Counted from the first letter of the stretch, positions 1-7,737 are shown. The stretch: 20,801 bases of DNA from an uncultured Clostridia bacterium (GCA_944372745.1 CALWAB010000047.1:1-20801); one strand, 5' to 3'. The notes: generated from the letters alone by a model not told the origin. Program-made: numbers and translations.

Positions 1-114
1 TTCGCTCCTTTCTCTCTTGTAATATTTACACTTGTAGTCTTTATAGGCTTTTTTCTATTGTTTTTTGCCTTTAGGAGTAACCCCATTTGAAACTTCACTA
101 GACTACAATTTATT
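1..114 (-). promoter_or_regulatory. Leader and ribosome binding site of an off-window minus-strand gene
   Basis: Read on the minus strand, AAGGAG (plus positions 5-10) lies a few bases from the window edge, so a coding sequence probably starts just outside. The leader between this site and the promoter at 121-149 has a 9-bp inverted repeat, TTGTAGTCT (32-40) with AGACTACAA (100-108). It encloses smaller possible stems such as TGAA-GT-TTCA and AGGC/GCCT. This could be a small branched 5' leader structure. I do not recognise a known riboswitch class. Confidence 0.45.
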
Positions 115-120
115 ATCTTT

Positions 121-149
121 AGTATACACATTTTTTTGTTATTTATCAA
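121..149 (-). promoter_or_regulatory. Sigma-A-type promoter for the off-window gene
   Basis: On the minus strand TTGATA (144-149) and TATACT (121-126) are separated by exactly 17 bases, each matching consensus at five of six positions. It fires toward the left edge, giving a leader of about 110 nt. Confidence 0.7.
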
Positions 150-180
150 CTATTTTTATGCTATTTTTATTTTTTCTTTA

Positions 181-296
181 TCTAGGGGATTTCATATCAT
201 TAAGATTTGAAAGGGAACTATCCGTTCCCTTTAACATTTAATTATGTCTAGGGGATTTTCCATCCCCTAGAACCCTAGTAGGGGTGATGCCACCCC
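181..296 (+). repeat. Hairpin modules A (truncated), B, A and C of the mosaic repeat
   Basis: A truncated A module (TCTAGGGGATTTCAT, from 181) is followed by a B hairpin (AAAGGGAAC/GTTCCCTTT around 210-232). Next is a full A hairpin (CTAGGGGAT/ATCCCCTAG, about 248-270) with its usual trailing CCCTAG. A C-type hairpin GGGGTG-ATGC-CACCCC (about 281-296) leads directly into GTGGTCTT of the next element. The same modules recur in several other clusters of the window. Confidence 0.8.
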
Positions 297-301
297 GTGG
301 C

Positions 302-368
302 GTGGTCTTGGGTTTGTGCTAGTACTTACTTTGTAGGTTCTCTCAAAGCAGTGACCATTGCCGTACGC
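302..368 (+). repeat. Short repeat element E, copy 1
   Basis: Begins GTGGTCTT and ends GACCATTGCCGTACGC. The interior carries the family signature AGTACTTACTTTGTAGG and TTCTCTCAAAGCAGTGACC, where CTTTG and CAAAG can pair. It closely matches copies at 539, 2486, 7977, 14767 and 19774. Confidence 0.85.
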
Positions 369-375
369 AAGTACT

Positions 376-522
376 CCTTGACCTGTGGTCTTGAAAGGTG
401 ACACTAGCCCATTTTAGTACTAAGAACTTAAAATATATTTCTTAGTGCTTTATCAAGCACTAAGTATATTATTTATGTACTAAATTAGGGCTAGGTACTC
501 AACCTAGACCAATGCCGTACGC
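376..522 (+). repeat. Long foldback repeat element D, copy 1
   Basis: Left arm has CCTTGACCTGTGGTCTT and then GTGACACTAGCC. The core is CTTAGTGCTT-TATC-AAGCACTAAG, a 10-bp stem. The right arm ends GACCAATGCCGTACGC. The upstream C hairpin is reduced to its right half (CCTTG). The core differs from the commoner TGCG/CGCA version on both sides, keeping the pairing. Confidence 0.85.
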
Positions 523-538
523 TAGTACCCACCCTATG

Positions 539-604
539 GTGCAATCTTAGGTTTGTACTAATACTTACTTTGTAGGTTCTCTCAAAGCAGTGACCAATGC
601 CGTA
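539..604 (+). repeat. Short repeat element E, copy 2 (3' end degraded)
   Basis: Starts with a degenerate GTGCAATCTT, then carries the E interior with TACTTTGTAGG and TCTCTCAAAGCAGTGACC. It stops at TGCCGTA without the final CGC, and sequence from the next element follows directly. Confidence 0.75.
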
Positions 605-618
605 ATATAGTCGACGGC

Positions 619-748
619 AACTGTGGGCTTAAAGAGTGTCTCTAGCCAACTTTAACACTTAAAACTTAACATTTGGTACTAACGCACAAAGCATATTTTT
701 AGTACTTAAGTTGTGTCTAGGTACCCAACCTAGACCACTGTCGTACGC
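619..748 (+). repeat. Long foldback repeat element D, copy 2 (degenerate)
   Basis: Left arm CTGTGGGCTT and TCTCTAGCC, core remnant with loop TAAC and GCACAAAG, right arm with AGTACTTAAGTTGTG and GACCACTGTCGTACGC. The left half of the core has drifted and no longer pairs well, so this copy is decaying. A further trailing piece, CAGTACCTAAATTGTGGC, runs to about 770. Confidence 0.7.
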
Positions 749-807
749 CAGTACCTAAATTGTGGCTAAGCAACGCCAAAGACTATATTTGTACACTTTT
801 TTTATAA

Positions 808-1617
808 TTATTGACAATTTGCCTTATCTTCTTCATTCATTTCGTCAACACTTAATTTAATATCACTTTGTACTTCATTGAAATTACCGATACTTTGCAC
901 ACTTTCTATTGTATTTTCTTTATTATTTTTTAAAATGTATGTATGATATAGTTCATTGGCTCTGTCTTTAAATTCGTTTGCTACTTCCTTTTCGTTTCTG
1001 TCTTTTATGTCTAAAAAATTAACTGCCTTATCTATGACAACTAGATTCTTTTTTCGACTATAATACATATTGTATATATTTAGGCTTATGCCGTATTTTT
1101 TATAATACTGCCTACACAAAAGCACAAAACCAGCAAAGTATCCTGTCAACTCATCGTGGTATCCGTCTGCAGAATCTTCAGGATAAATCAATATGCTGAT
1201 ACCTTTCTGTAACTCCGCAAAACTTTCACTGAGTGTACCACGAAGCCTTGAATCTGTATATGTGGGAATTATTTGCATACCTTTATAAAATAAATGCAAA
1301 ATAGGTACGACAATTACTGCTATGATTTTCGCTAAAAATTTATTGATATGTTTCTTTTGATGCAAGTAAATATTAGAAAAGTAATTGTAGCGTTCTTTCA
1401 AAGTGCCACACATTTCGTGCGTGCCCCACGCCCTAAAATCTTTAGGAAAATACATTTCGTGCGTGAATGGTCCACTTGCCCCACTATGATTGGACAAATA
1501 CACTGCGCAATCATCTAAATCTTCCATACTTCCATTCAAATTTAAAACATTGGGCTTGCGTTTAAATATTTTAACAATAGATTTACAAAATCTAAAAAAA
1601 GGTTTTCTATTGCTCAT
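808..1617 (-). CDS. Putative PlsC-like acyltransferase
   Basis: A 269-residue protein, probably a phospholipid-type acyltransferase of the LPLAT/PlsC superfamily at the membrane. N43-H44 sits in YLSNHSGASGP, like the catalytic NHxxxxD motif I, but the Asp position is Gly49. ILIYPED (about 142-148) resembles the PEG motif of motif III, and a hydrophobic stretch lies near 97-112. Family assignment is by these motifs only, and the substrate is unknown. I chose the ATG at 1617 because AAGGAG lies 5-6 bases upstream; a longer reading from 1647 starts ahead of that site. The missing Asp means it could be a divergent or inactive member. A strong promoter lies upstream (1726-1754). A repeat cluster lies just downstream, and no clear terminator separates them. 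Confidence 0.75.
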   Translation of the reverse strand: MSNRKPFFRFCKSIVKIFKRKPNVLNLNGSMEDLDDCAVYLSNHSGASGPFTHEMYFPKDFRAWGTHEMCGTLKERYNYFSNIYLHQKKHINKFLAKIIAVIVVPILHLFYKGMQIIPTYTDSRLRGTLSESFAELQKGISILIYPEDSADGYHDELTGYFAGFVLLCRQYYKKYGISLNIYNMYYSRKKNLVVIDKAVNFLDIKDRNEKEVANEFKDRANELYHTYILKNNKENTIESVQSIGNFNEVQSDIKLSVDEMNEEDKANCQ

Positions 1618-1725
1618 CTTTTCTCCTTCATAAAAATAGACGCACAAATACCGAACGCTAACTACATTTTAAGATTTGGCATCTAAATATAACCTCTAAC
1701 CAAATTAAGTATTTTTAATAGATGT

Positions 1726-1754
1726 ATTGTAGCACAAAAACCTTTGAATGTCAA
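1726..1754 (-). promoter_or_regulatory. Promoter of the acyltransferase gene
   Basis: On the minus strand TTGACA (1749-1754) and TACAAT (1726-1731) with a 17-base spacer, about 110 bases before the start codon. The 1618-1935 intergenic region holds this and the divergent plus-strand promoter, and nothing else I can support. Confidence 0.75.
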
Positions 1755-1873
1755 AGTATATTTGTATAATAACATTATCTTTATAAATAGATATTCTATA
1801 ATTCATTTATTTTATAAAATTTCAATATAAAACACAAAGCAAGAGATATGCCACAACTTTTTATGTAATTAAG

Positions 1874-1902
1874 TTGCTTAATTTTGCACACTATGTTATA
1901 AT
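1874..1902 (+). promoter_or_regulatory. Probable promoter of the small membrane protein gene
   Basis: A perfect TATAAT (1897-1902) is preceded at 17 bases by TTGCTT (1874-1879), a weak -35. It lies 34 bases before the GTG start. Confidence 0.5.
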
Positions 1903-1935
1903 AAACATATAATATTATTATTTAGGAGGCTAAAT

Positions 1936-2394
1936 GTGAAAAAGTTAGATAATAGATTTGTGCAAGTAATGATTTATGTCTTTGGTTATGCAAACATAAT
2001 TACTGCGTGTTTAGCCAGCGGTTATATTCTCATCAAAGATGAAGATGAGAGCAACCGTCGTGCTGCTAAAATAGCATTAATTGTATCAGCAATCTTTACA
2101 GGTATTTCCGCTATACTTGCTCTATACTACAATATTGTAATAGGGCTTGCCGATGTCAGTTTCAACAGTGGTGCTTATGACGCATATTCCATTTTAACTG
2201 CGGTTGTCAACATTGTAAAAATAATTGTATTTGCGGTACTTGTTATTATGGTTTTTGTCAATACAAATTCTCAATCAAGTACTACATCAAATACTACTCA
2301 AAAAGCACAATACAAAGAATTTAATGACGATGACAACAATGACGAAGCTTTTGAAAGTGTCAATTCCAATAAAATTGACAAAGATGAAAATTGA
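1936..2394 (+). CDS. Small membrane protein of unknown function
   Basis: A 152-residue protein with three predicted membrane segments, roughly residues 9-32, 43-66 and 85-108. A hydrophilic Asn/Asp/Ser-rich tail of about 40 residues ends in an acidic stretch. The start is GTG at 1936: GGAGG lies 6 bases upstream, while the overlapping ATG at 1934 is followed at once by TGA. The general layout recalls small DUF4870-like membrane proteins, but I see no diagnostic motif and do not assign that family. It is a single-gene transcription unit with its own promoter and a strong terminator directly after the stop codon. Confidence 0.8.
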   Translation: MKKLDNRFVQVMIYVFGYANIITACLASGYILIKDEDESNRRAAKIALIVSAIFTGISAILALYYNIVIGLADVSFNSGAYDAYSILTAVVNIVKIIVFAVLVIMVFVNTNSQSSTTSNTTQKAQYKEFNDDDNNDEAFESVNSNKIDKDEN

Positions 2395-2395
2395 T

Positions 2396-2424
2396 AAAAG
2401 GAGCAAATTTCTTGCTCCTTTTTT
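2396..2424 (+). terminator. Rho-independent terminator of the membrane protein gene
   Basis: AAAAGGAGCAA and TTGCTCCTTTT form an 11-bp stem with a five-base loop, followed by more T. The stop codon is immediately upstream. Confidence 0.9.
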
Positions 2425-2425
2425 G

Positions 2426-2551
2426 TTCGAAAGGGAACTACCCGTTCCCCTTCACCCTTTAGGGCAGGATAAGCATCCTGCACCTGTGGTCTTAGTGGGT
2501 ACTAGTACTTACTTTATAAGTTCTTTCAAAGCAGTAACTAATGCCGTACGC
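2426..2551 (+). repeat. Repeat modules B and C with element E, copy 3
   Basis: A B hairpin (AAGGGAAC/GTTCCCC) starts right after the terminator. Then comes a C hairpin GCAGGAT-AAGC-ATCCTGC, and element E from GTGGTCTT (2486) to GCCGTACGC (2543-2551). This E copy has several substitutions (TTTATAAG, TTCTTTCAAAG, GTAACTA). Confidence 0.85.
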
Positions 2552-2558
2552 AAGTTAT

Positions 2559-2750
2559 CTAGGGGATTTTCCATCCCCTAGTACCCTAGTACAAGGGCAC
2601 TCGCCCTTGACCCGTGGTCTTGGAATGTAACACTAGCCAGCACTAGTACTTAAACTTAAAATATATATCTTAGTGCGCTAACACGCACTAAGTATATTAT
2701 TTAGTACTTAAGTTGTGTCTAGGTGCTAACCAATGACCACGGCAGTGCGT
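2559..2750 (+). repeat. Repeat modules A and C with long element D, copy 3
   Basis: A hairpin (CTAGGGGAT/ATCCCCTAG), then C hairpin CAAGGGC-ACTC-GCCCTTG, then D with GTGGTCTT and CACTAGCC. Its core has CTTAGTGCG/CGCACTAAG arms, and the right arm ends GACCACGGCAGTGCGT, a variant of the usual GACCACTGCCGTACGC. The element ends 16 bases before the stop of the convergent ATPase gene. Confidence 0.85.
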
Positions 2751-2766
2751 AATCAAACTCACCACC

Positions 2767-3675
2767 TTAATCTAAAAACAAATGACGGTTGTCTTCGAAA
2801 AAATTAAAGTATTCTAACACATTTTCTAATTGCCACCACTTTTTTATGTCTACAGGGCTTTCGTCTAAGTCATAAATCTTAGCCCCGTTTATTGCAAGGA
2901 CAAATGGAGAGTGAGTTGCTATGATAAATTGACAATCATCATACTTTGCCTTCTCTTGTATCAAGTCTGTTAATTGTCTTTGAAATTTAGGCGACAGACT
3001 ATTTTCTGGTTCATCTAGGCAATACAAACATCCGCCCTGCAATTTCTTTTCAAAATACTCTACCGCTGTTTCGCCATTGCTATTGAGTTTGACTTGTTCC
3101 CCCGCCATTTTATAAAGGTATTTCCTTTTTGATTTATTTCGAGCCAATATTTGTTTATTAAATTCTTCGTAATTGTCAAGCCCTGTCAATCTAATATTAT
3201 CGCCATATTTTAATTGTTTATATTCGTTTCTCAATTCTTCAACATTATCTGCTATTTGTCTATTATTCTCCCTAGCCAATATCATATAGTCAAATATATC
3301 GTCACTACTAATTATTCTACTATTATGTGGCACACACTTGTACTCGTATCCTTCGTCATCTTCCGCCATACAAATCTTACATTCATTTACATAAGCATCA
3401 AAAAGTTCACTACTATTGAATGGGGCTATTCTCTTAACTTCCAATTTATTGGCAATGAGATTCAATAGTGTGCTTTTCCCAGAACCATTTCCACCATACA
3501 ATATAGTGATATTTTCAAAGTCTAGTTCACTCAATTCTTTTTCAGTGAAAATTCCACAAGGATAGATATTGTCTATATACCCAAAATCTCCGCCATTATA
3601 AGCCATTCTTTCTTTAATCAATTTTTCTTCTGTATCTTTATTAGGCAATAAAAATCTATCAACATATTTAGTCAT
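2767..3675 (-). CDS. AAA/ABC-type ATPase
   Basis: A 302-residue ATPase of the stand-alone ABC-like AAA class (AAA_21 style). Walker A is GGNGSGKST at residues 61-69. A signature-like segment is around 197-212 (LNSNGETAVEYF). Walker B is CLYCLDEPEN at 216-225, with Asp221 and Glu222, and the H-loop is ATHSP with His255. All residues needed for ATP hydrolysis are present. There is no membrane segment and no separate nuclease domain, so it is probably cytosolic. AGGTGAG precedes the ATG. It lies 64 bases downstream of the HipA-like kinase gene on the same strand, and the two are probably co-transcribed. Related ATPases occur in DNA repair and in defence or toxin-antitoxin operons. The role here is not known. 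Confidence 0.85.
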   Translation of the reverse strand: MTKYVDRFLLPNKDTEEKLIKERMAYNGGDFGYIDNIYPCGIFTEKELSELDFENITILYGGNGSGKSTLLNLIANKLEVKRIAPFNSSELFDAYVNECKICMAEDDEGYEYKCVPHNSRIISSDDIFDYMILARENNRQIADNVEELRNEYKQLKYGDNIRLTGLDNYEEFNKQILARNKSKRKYLYKMAGEQVKLNSNGETAVEYFEKKLQGGCLYCLDEPENSLSPKFQRQLTDLIQEKAKYDDCQFIIATHSPFVLAINGAKIYDLDESPVDIKKWWQLENVLEYFNFFEDNRHLFLD

Positions 3676-3739
3676 CTCTCACCTATCTCACATTCCCCAA
3701 TAATTAACGAAATATTTTTTGTAGCCTTTTAAATTAAAA

Positions 3740-4744
3740 CTATATGTTTATTTCTTTACTCTTAGATAATCTTTTTTGTAGTTTTGCTACGCTTTTTGCA
3801 TAGGTTTCCTGCCTATTTTCTACCGCTTCACTAATTTCGTCTTTCATTTTTAGCGGTATTTTATATTCTTTATCTTTCTCAAAATCTAACATTATATCGT
3901 TAATATCTAAATCTTTAAGCGTATTGACAAGTTTTCTACACTTAGGATTTACCTTAATAAGTTCATAAATATCACTTGCTAAAATTCCACCATTTTTAAA
4001 GTAGTTATTGTCTTCAAATGTGTTCACTCTGCCATTTTCCGACAAACCTATACGCGTAATTACACTATCTTTTATTTCTTCTCTACATTTTGCACTAGAA
4101 TAGTAATTAAATGCTTCGCCATTGTCGTAGATTTTTGACAAATCTATCTTTAAGCCATTTTTGGTTTCGTTAAAAAGAAAGAGTATATTGTCCCAATGTC
4201 TATCTGGGTTACAAAGAAAATAATCATATATTGCCATTTCTGTCAATTTATCACAAAGTTTTTGCTCGTCATATTTCACATTGTAGTTATCGCAATATTT
4301 CTTGACCTCTCCCATTATATAGTCTAGAGAAAAATCATATTGCCCAGCCCTTTCATCTTCATCAATAAATTCACAAAATTGATTGAAAAACTCGTCATCA
4401 ATTTCTAGATCATAATTTGCCTTAGTGTGATTGACTTCATTATAATAGTTTATATACATAATTTTCATTATAGTCAATTCATACTTATATTTATCATCTA
4501 TAAAAGATTTACTTATACAACCATTCTGCCCTTCATATGTAGCAAGTTCATAATCAACAAAATTTTTACACCCTGTTCTTTTAAAAATATATGCGACAAG
4601 GGCTTCTATAATATCTCGCCTAACTTCCTTGTAATTTGTCTTGAAAATATAATTTTCGCCATTTATGTCAAATTCCCATTTCTTGCTATAACCTTTAAAC
4701 AAAGGTTTGCACTTATCACTGTATTCGTCTAAATTTAAAACCAT
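3740..4744 (-). CDS. HipA-like serine/threonine kinase domain protein
   Basis: A 334-residue protein with the layout of HipA/CtkA-type kinases. WEFDINGENYIFK near residues 23-35 places a likely ATP-binding Lys35 on a beta strand. ALVAYIFKRTGCKNFVDYELA (48 onward) resembles the helix and strand after it. NPDRHWDN at 179-186 is the catalytic loop (Asp181, Asn186), and IYDNGEAF at 205-212 holds the metal-binding Asp207. It would phosphorylate a protein target in the cytosol. No HipB-like DNA-binding antitoxin gene is adjacent; instead an ATPase gene follows. AAAGGAC precedes the ATG, and a strong promoter (4771-4799) puts the start of transcription about 20 bases before it. Target and biological role are unknown. 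Confidence 0.75.
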   Translation of the reverse strand: MVLNLDEYSDKCKPLFKGYSKKWEFDINGENYIFKTNYKEVRRDIIEALVAYIFKRTGCKNFVDYELATYEGQNGCISKSFIDDKYKYELTIMKIMYINYYNEVNHTKANYDLEIDDEFFNQFCEFIDEDERAGQYDFSLDYIMGEVKKYCDNYNVKYDEQKLCDKLTEMAIYDYFLCNPDRHWDNILFLFNETKNGLKIDLSKIYDNGEAFNYYSSAKCREEIKDSVITRIGLSENGRVNTFEDNNYFKNGGILASDIYELIKVNPKCRKLVNTLKDLDINDIMLDFEKDKEYKIPLKMKDEISEAVENRQETYAKSVAKLQKRLSKSKEINI

Positions 4745-4770
4745 AATTTTTTTGTCCTTTATGCTATCTC

Positions 4771-4799
4771 ATTATAAACTAAATTCCCCAATTAGTCAA
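4771..4799 (-). promoter_or_regulatory. Promoter of the kinase-ATPase operon
   Basis: On the minus strand TTGACT (4794-4799), a 17-base spacer, and a perfect TATAAT (4771-4776), with the start codon 27 bases downstream. Confidence 0.8.
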
Positions 4800-5134
4800 G
4801 TGTGATACAATTATATGCAAATAAGTGTTACAAATTATTTTTTTTGACATTTTATAGCATATCAAAGACATCAAATAGTTAGTACAAATGGCTAATAGAA
4901 TAAAGAGTAAATACCTAAATTTCTATATTCAAATTTATCAACGCTTATACATAAGGTCGCAATTATTATTATCTATAATTGGTAATTTATGACTATGCTT
5001 GTCATTTTCTGCATTTTTAAGGCTAAAATTATCGAAAATTAGCGTAAAAAGGTAAAAATATGCAACTAAATTGATACATTTTGCAATTTTTTTTGTTATA
5101 ATAAAATGTAAAAAATTATCAATAAAGGGATACT
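4800..5134 (+). other. Intergenic region before rlmD; weak promoter
   Basis: A/T-rich DNA with no convincing gene and no copy of the mosaic repeat. TTGATA (5071-5076) and a perfect TATAAT (5097-5102) precede rlmD, but the 20-base spacer is too long for a good promoter, so only the -10 is persuasive. AAAGGGA at about 5125 is the probable ribosome binding site of rlmD. Confidence 0.4.
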
Positions 5135-6439
5135 ATGGAAAATAAAATATTAGATGTTATAGATATGTCTGTCGAAGGAGACGGAATAGCACGCGAAAAC
5201 GAATTGGTGTATTTCATTGACGGAGCAGTCGAAGGAGAGAAGGTCGAAGCAGAATTAACTAAACAAAAGGACAATCTCATTTGGGGCAAATTGGTCAAAG
5301 TCATTGAGCCGACTTTTAGGCGTGCCGAACCGCCTTGTCCATATTTTGAAAAATGTGGCGGATGTAAGATTATGCACCTAAATAAAGAAACTCAAGCACT
5401 TTTCAAAATGTTGAGTCTAAAACGCACAATTAAAAAGGTAACAAATCTAGATGTCGACATTCGCGACACGGTGCAATCACCTAAAGACACGCGTTACAGA
5501 AACTCCATTCAACTAAAGGTAGAGAAAACCGCTGACAATGATTATAACATTGGTTTCTATGAAATGCGTACACACAACCTTGTTAACATTGATGATTGCC
5601 TTGTATGCGATGAAAAAAATGCTGTGCTTATCTCTATATTAAAGGAATATCTAAAGAATACGCAAGAAAAAATTGAGAGTGTATTCGCAAGTTTCTTCGA
5701 CAATTCGCTTTCAATCCTCGTACAAACTGAGGACGGCAATTGTGATAAAAAACTATATGACGCATTGAAGCCACACTTTGATGAAGTGTCATTGTGGGTG
5801 TCCAAACAATTTGCTTCTTCTACCCTTTTAAATTATAAGGACGCTAAGTTCTTAGTAGGCAGTGAAAGAATCAAGGTGCATTTCGACAATCTCACAATAG
5901 AAGTTTCGCCACTTGATTTTGTACAAGTCAATCTAGATATGGCAAAAATATTGTACGATGACATTGTAAAATTGGTAGGCACAAACAAAGTAGTTTTAGA
6001 CCTATTCTCAGGTATTGGCATTACTTCTCTAATGCTAGCAAAAAATGACAATTATGTCTGTAGCATAGAACAAATACACAATTCAGTCGACAGTGCAAAA
6101 AAACTTGCCCAAGACAACAACTTACAGGACAAAATTATTCAATACTGTGGAGATTGTGCTGACATACTCCCTGCCCTTGAATTTTCGGAAGCAGAAAAAG
6201 AAAATCTCATTGCGTTCCTTGACCCACCACGCAAAGGAGCAGGCAAACCACTTATTGAAGCACTCAAACTGCTTGCCCCTAAGACAATCATATATATGAG
6301 TTGTAACCCTACAACGCTTGCAAAAGATGTCCGCGATTTATTGGATACCTATGAAATTTCTTCTATGCAGGCTTATGATATGTTCCCACAAACAAATAAC
6401 ATAGAATCTTTGACTGTATTGACAATCAAAGAAGAATAA
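5135..6439 (+). CDS. rlmD: 23S rRNA (uracil-5-)-methyltransferase, RlmD/RumA family
   Basis: A complete 434-residue enzyme that methylates uracil C5 in 23S rRNA using SAM. The N-terminal TRAM domain covers about residues 3-58. Iron-sulfur ligands are Cys68, Cys74 and Cys77 in CPYFEKCGGC, with Cys155 or Cys158 (DDCLVC) as the fourth. The SAM site is VLDLFSGIGITS near 287-298. FLDPPRKGAG (361-370) and SCNPTTLAKDV carry the catalytic Cys390. FPQTNNIESL near the C-terminus supplies the general base Glu424; the usual His in this motif is Asn here. In several Bacillota one enzyme (RlmCD) modifies both U747 and U1939, so the exact site cannot be told from sequence. The 3' end contains the promoter for the next gene. 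Confidence 0.93.
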   Translation: MENKILDVIDMSVEGDGIARENELVYFIDGAVEGEKVEAELTKQKDNLIWGKLVKVIEPTFRRAEPPCPYFEKCGGCKIMHLNKETQALFKMLSLKRTIKKVTNLDVDIRDTVQSPKDTRYRNSIQLKVEKTADNDYNIGFYEMRTHNLVNIDDCLVCDEKNAVLISILKEYLKNTQEKIESVFASFFDNSLSILVQTEDGNCDKKLYDALKPHFDEVSLWVSKQFASSTLLNYKDAKFLVGSERIKVHFDNLTIEVSPLDFVQVNLDMAKILYDDIVKLVGTNKVVLDLFSGIGITSLMLAKNDNYVCSIEQIHNSVDSAKKLAQDNNLQDKIIQYCGDCADILPALEFSEAEKENLIAFLDPPRKGAGKPLIEALKLLAPKTIIYMSCNPTTLAKDVRDLLDTYEISSMQAYDMFPQTNNIESLTVLTIKEE

Positions 6440-6447
6440 GTTATAAT
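6419..6447 (+). promoter_or_regulatory. Perfect consensus promoter inside the rlmD 3' end
   Basis: TTGACA (6419-6424), exactly 17 bases, TATAAT (6442-6447). Both hexamers match consensus fully, and the rlmD stop codon (6437-6439) lies in the spacer. It would start transcription near 6454 for the NUDIX gene. Confidence 0.85.
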
Positions 6448-6458
6448 ATGACAAATAA

Positions 6459-6491
6459 AAATGTACCAATGGTTATGGTACATTTATTTTT
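6459..6491 (+). terminator. Hairpin with T-tract: rlmD terminator or NUDIX leader hairpin
   Basis: AAATGTACCA (6459-6468) and TGGTACATTT (6476-6485) form a 10-bp stem with a 7-base loop, followed by ATTTTT. It can terminate rlmD transcripts. It also begins almost at the predicted start point of the 6419-6447 promoter, so in the downstream transcript it would be a 5'-terminal hairpin next to the AAGGAG at 6492-6497. Confidence 0.65.
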
Positions 6492-6504
6492 AAGGAGTTA
6501 TCAA

Positions 6505-7116
6505 ATGAAAAGCAAATTAGAAAAAATTAATCAACAAACCAACAATAAATTTTTAAACCTTTATGAATTTATTTATTCAAATGGCGATAAACTAAGTAGT
6601 TATTATGTAGCTTCGCGCAGAAACAAAGAAGATTTAGTTGCCAATAACGGCCCTACTAAACCAGATGCCATTCGCATACTACCTTATTATGTAAAAGATG
6701 ATAATATATATATTGTTTTGACAAAAGAATTTAGACATCCTCTCAACCGCTATGTGTATTCAACTCCAGCAGGCAGAGTGGAAATTGATGAGAATCCAGA
6801 AGACACTGTAGCACGCGAATTAATGGAAGAAATAGGTGCTAAAACTTTAAAAGTCAAAGAATTGACAACTCCAGGTTATTCTTCAGTAGGACTTACCGAT
6901 GAAAGCATTGCGTGCTATATTTGTGAAGTGGAATTGACTGGCAAACAACACCTTGAAGAAAGCGAAAATATTGAATACTTCAGTATCCCTTTCAAAGACG
7001 CCTTAAGATTTGCTAAAGAGGAAGTCCAAGACTTGCAAGCAAAATTAGTATTGATGTGCTTTTATTATGAAAAATTAAATGAAATGAAAAAAACATCACC
7101 AACACTTGACAAATAA
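6505..7116 (+). CDS. NUDIX hydrolase, ADP-ribose pyrophosphatase-like
   Basis: A 203-residue NUDIX hydrolase, which would cleave nucleoside diphosphates linked to another moiety. The Nudix box spans residues 90-112 and fits GX5EX7REUXEEXGU completely: Gly90, Glu96, then RELMEEIGA with the metal-binding Glu residues. TPAG just before the box, and the TKEFRHPLNRYVY segment ahead of it, are typical of the ADP-ribose pyrophosphatase branch, but the substrate is inferred. The ATG at 6505 is chosen because AAGGAG lies 7 bases upstream; an in-frame start at 6448 would run through the leader hairpin. It is transcribed from its own perfect promoter. A weak hairpin follows, then greA. Confidence 0.9.
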   Translation: MKSKLEKINQQTNNKFLNLYEFIYSNGDKLSSYYVASRRNKEDLVANNGPTKPDAIRILPYYVKDDNIYIVLTKEFRHPLNRYVYSTPAGRVEIDENPEDTVARELMEEIGAKTLKVKELTTPGYSSVGLTDESIACYICEVELTGKQHLEESENIEYFSIPFKDALRFAKEEVQDLQAKLVLMCFYYEKLNEMKKTSPTLDK

Positions 7117-7174
7117 ATTAAATTTACATATAATATTGATTAGATTTTATAAAAACGCAAAAAACTAAAATGCA

Positions 7175-7197
7175 CCTATGGGCAATATGTCCATAGG
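7175..7197 (+). terminator. Possible weak terminator after the NUDIX gene
   Basis: CCTATGGGC and GTCCATAGG make a 9-bp stem (one G-T pair) around loop AATAT. The following T-run (CAATTTTATT) is broken, so termination may be weak. It lies just upstream of a TATAAT at 7218-7223 that may serve greA; I see no matching -35 for that box. Confidence 0.45.
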
Positions 7198-7245
7198 CTC
7201 AATTTTATTCTATAGCGTATAATGTAAAATTTTTGGAGGCATTAA

Positions 7246-7713
7246 ATGGAAAATTATTTGACTAAAGAAGGTTATGAAGCCTTACAGACGCGTTTGAATT
7301 ATCTTAAAACTGAAAAGAGAAACGAAGTCGCTCAAAAATTGCAAGCTGCTCGTGAAATGGGAGACTTGAGCGAAAACGCTGAATATGATTCTGCTAAAGA
7401 AGAACAATCTGTACTTGAAGCAGAAATTTTTGAAATCGAACACAAACTTCGCACTTCAAAAATCATTGACGAAAAAGAAATTGACACATCTAAAGTATCC
7501 ATTGGTTGTACAGTCAAAATTCTTGATATGGAATTCAATGAAGAATTGTCCTATAAAATTGTCGGTTCTTCCGAAAGTGACCCTAAAAACAACCTTATAA
7601 GCAATGAGTCCCCTGTCGGTGCTGCATTGCTTGGCAGATCAAAAGGCGAAGAAGTGGAAGTTCGTGCTCCATCTGGGCTTTTAAAATTTAAAATTTTAGC
7701 AATTACTAGATAA
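7246..7713 (+). CDS. greA: Transcription elongation factor GreA
   Basis: A complete 155-residue GreA, close to the usual length of about 158. It binds the RNA polymerase secondary channel and stimulates cleavage of backtracked transcripts. The N-terminal coiled coil covers about residues 1-77. Its tip holds GDLSENAEYDSAKE with the acidic pair needed for cleavage. The C-terminal FKBP-like domain has ISNESPVGAALLGRSKGEEVEV. GGAGG precedes the ATG at a normal distance, and a strong terminator follows. It lies on the same strand as rlmD and the NUDIX gene. Confidence 0.97.
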   Translation: MENYLTKEGYEALQTRLNYLKTEKRNEVAQKLQAAREMGDLSENAEYDSAKEEQSVLEAEIFEIEHKLRTSKIIDEKEIDTSKVSIGCTVKILDMEFNEELSYKIVGSSESDPKNNLISNESPVGAALLGRSKGEEVEVRAPSGLLKFKILAITR

Positions 7714-7737
7714 TAATTTATATTAAAAATAAATACT

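Noticed and set aside
2225..2581. Open frame of 118 codons on the plus strand
   Set aside because: It overlaps the membrane protein gene in another frame and continues through its terminator and into the repeats. It has no ribosome binding site of its own.
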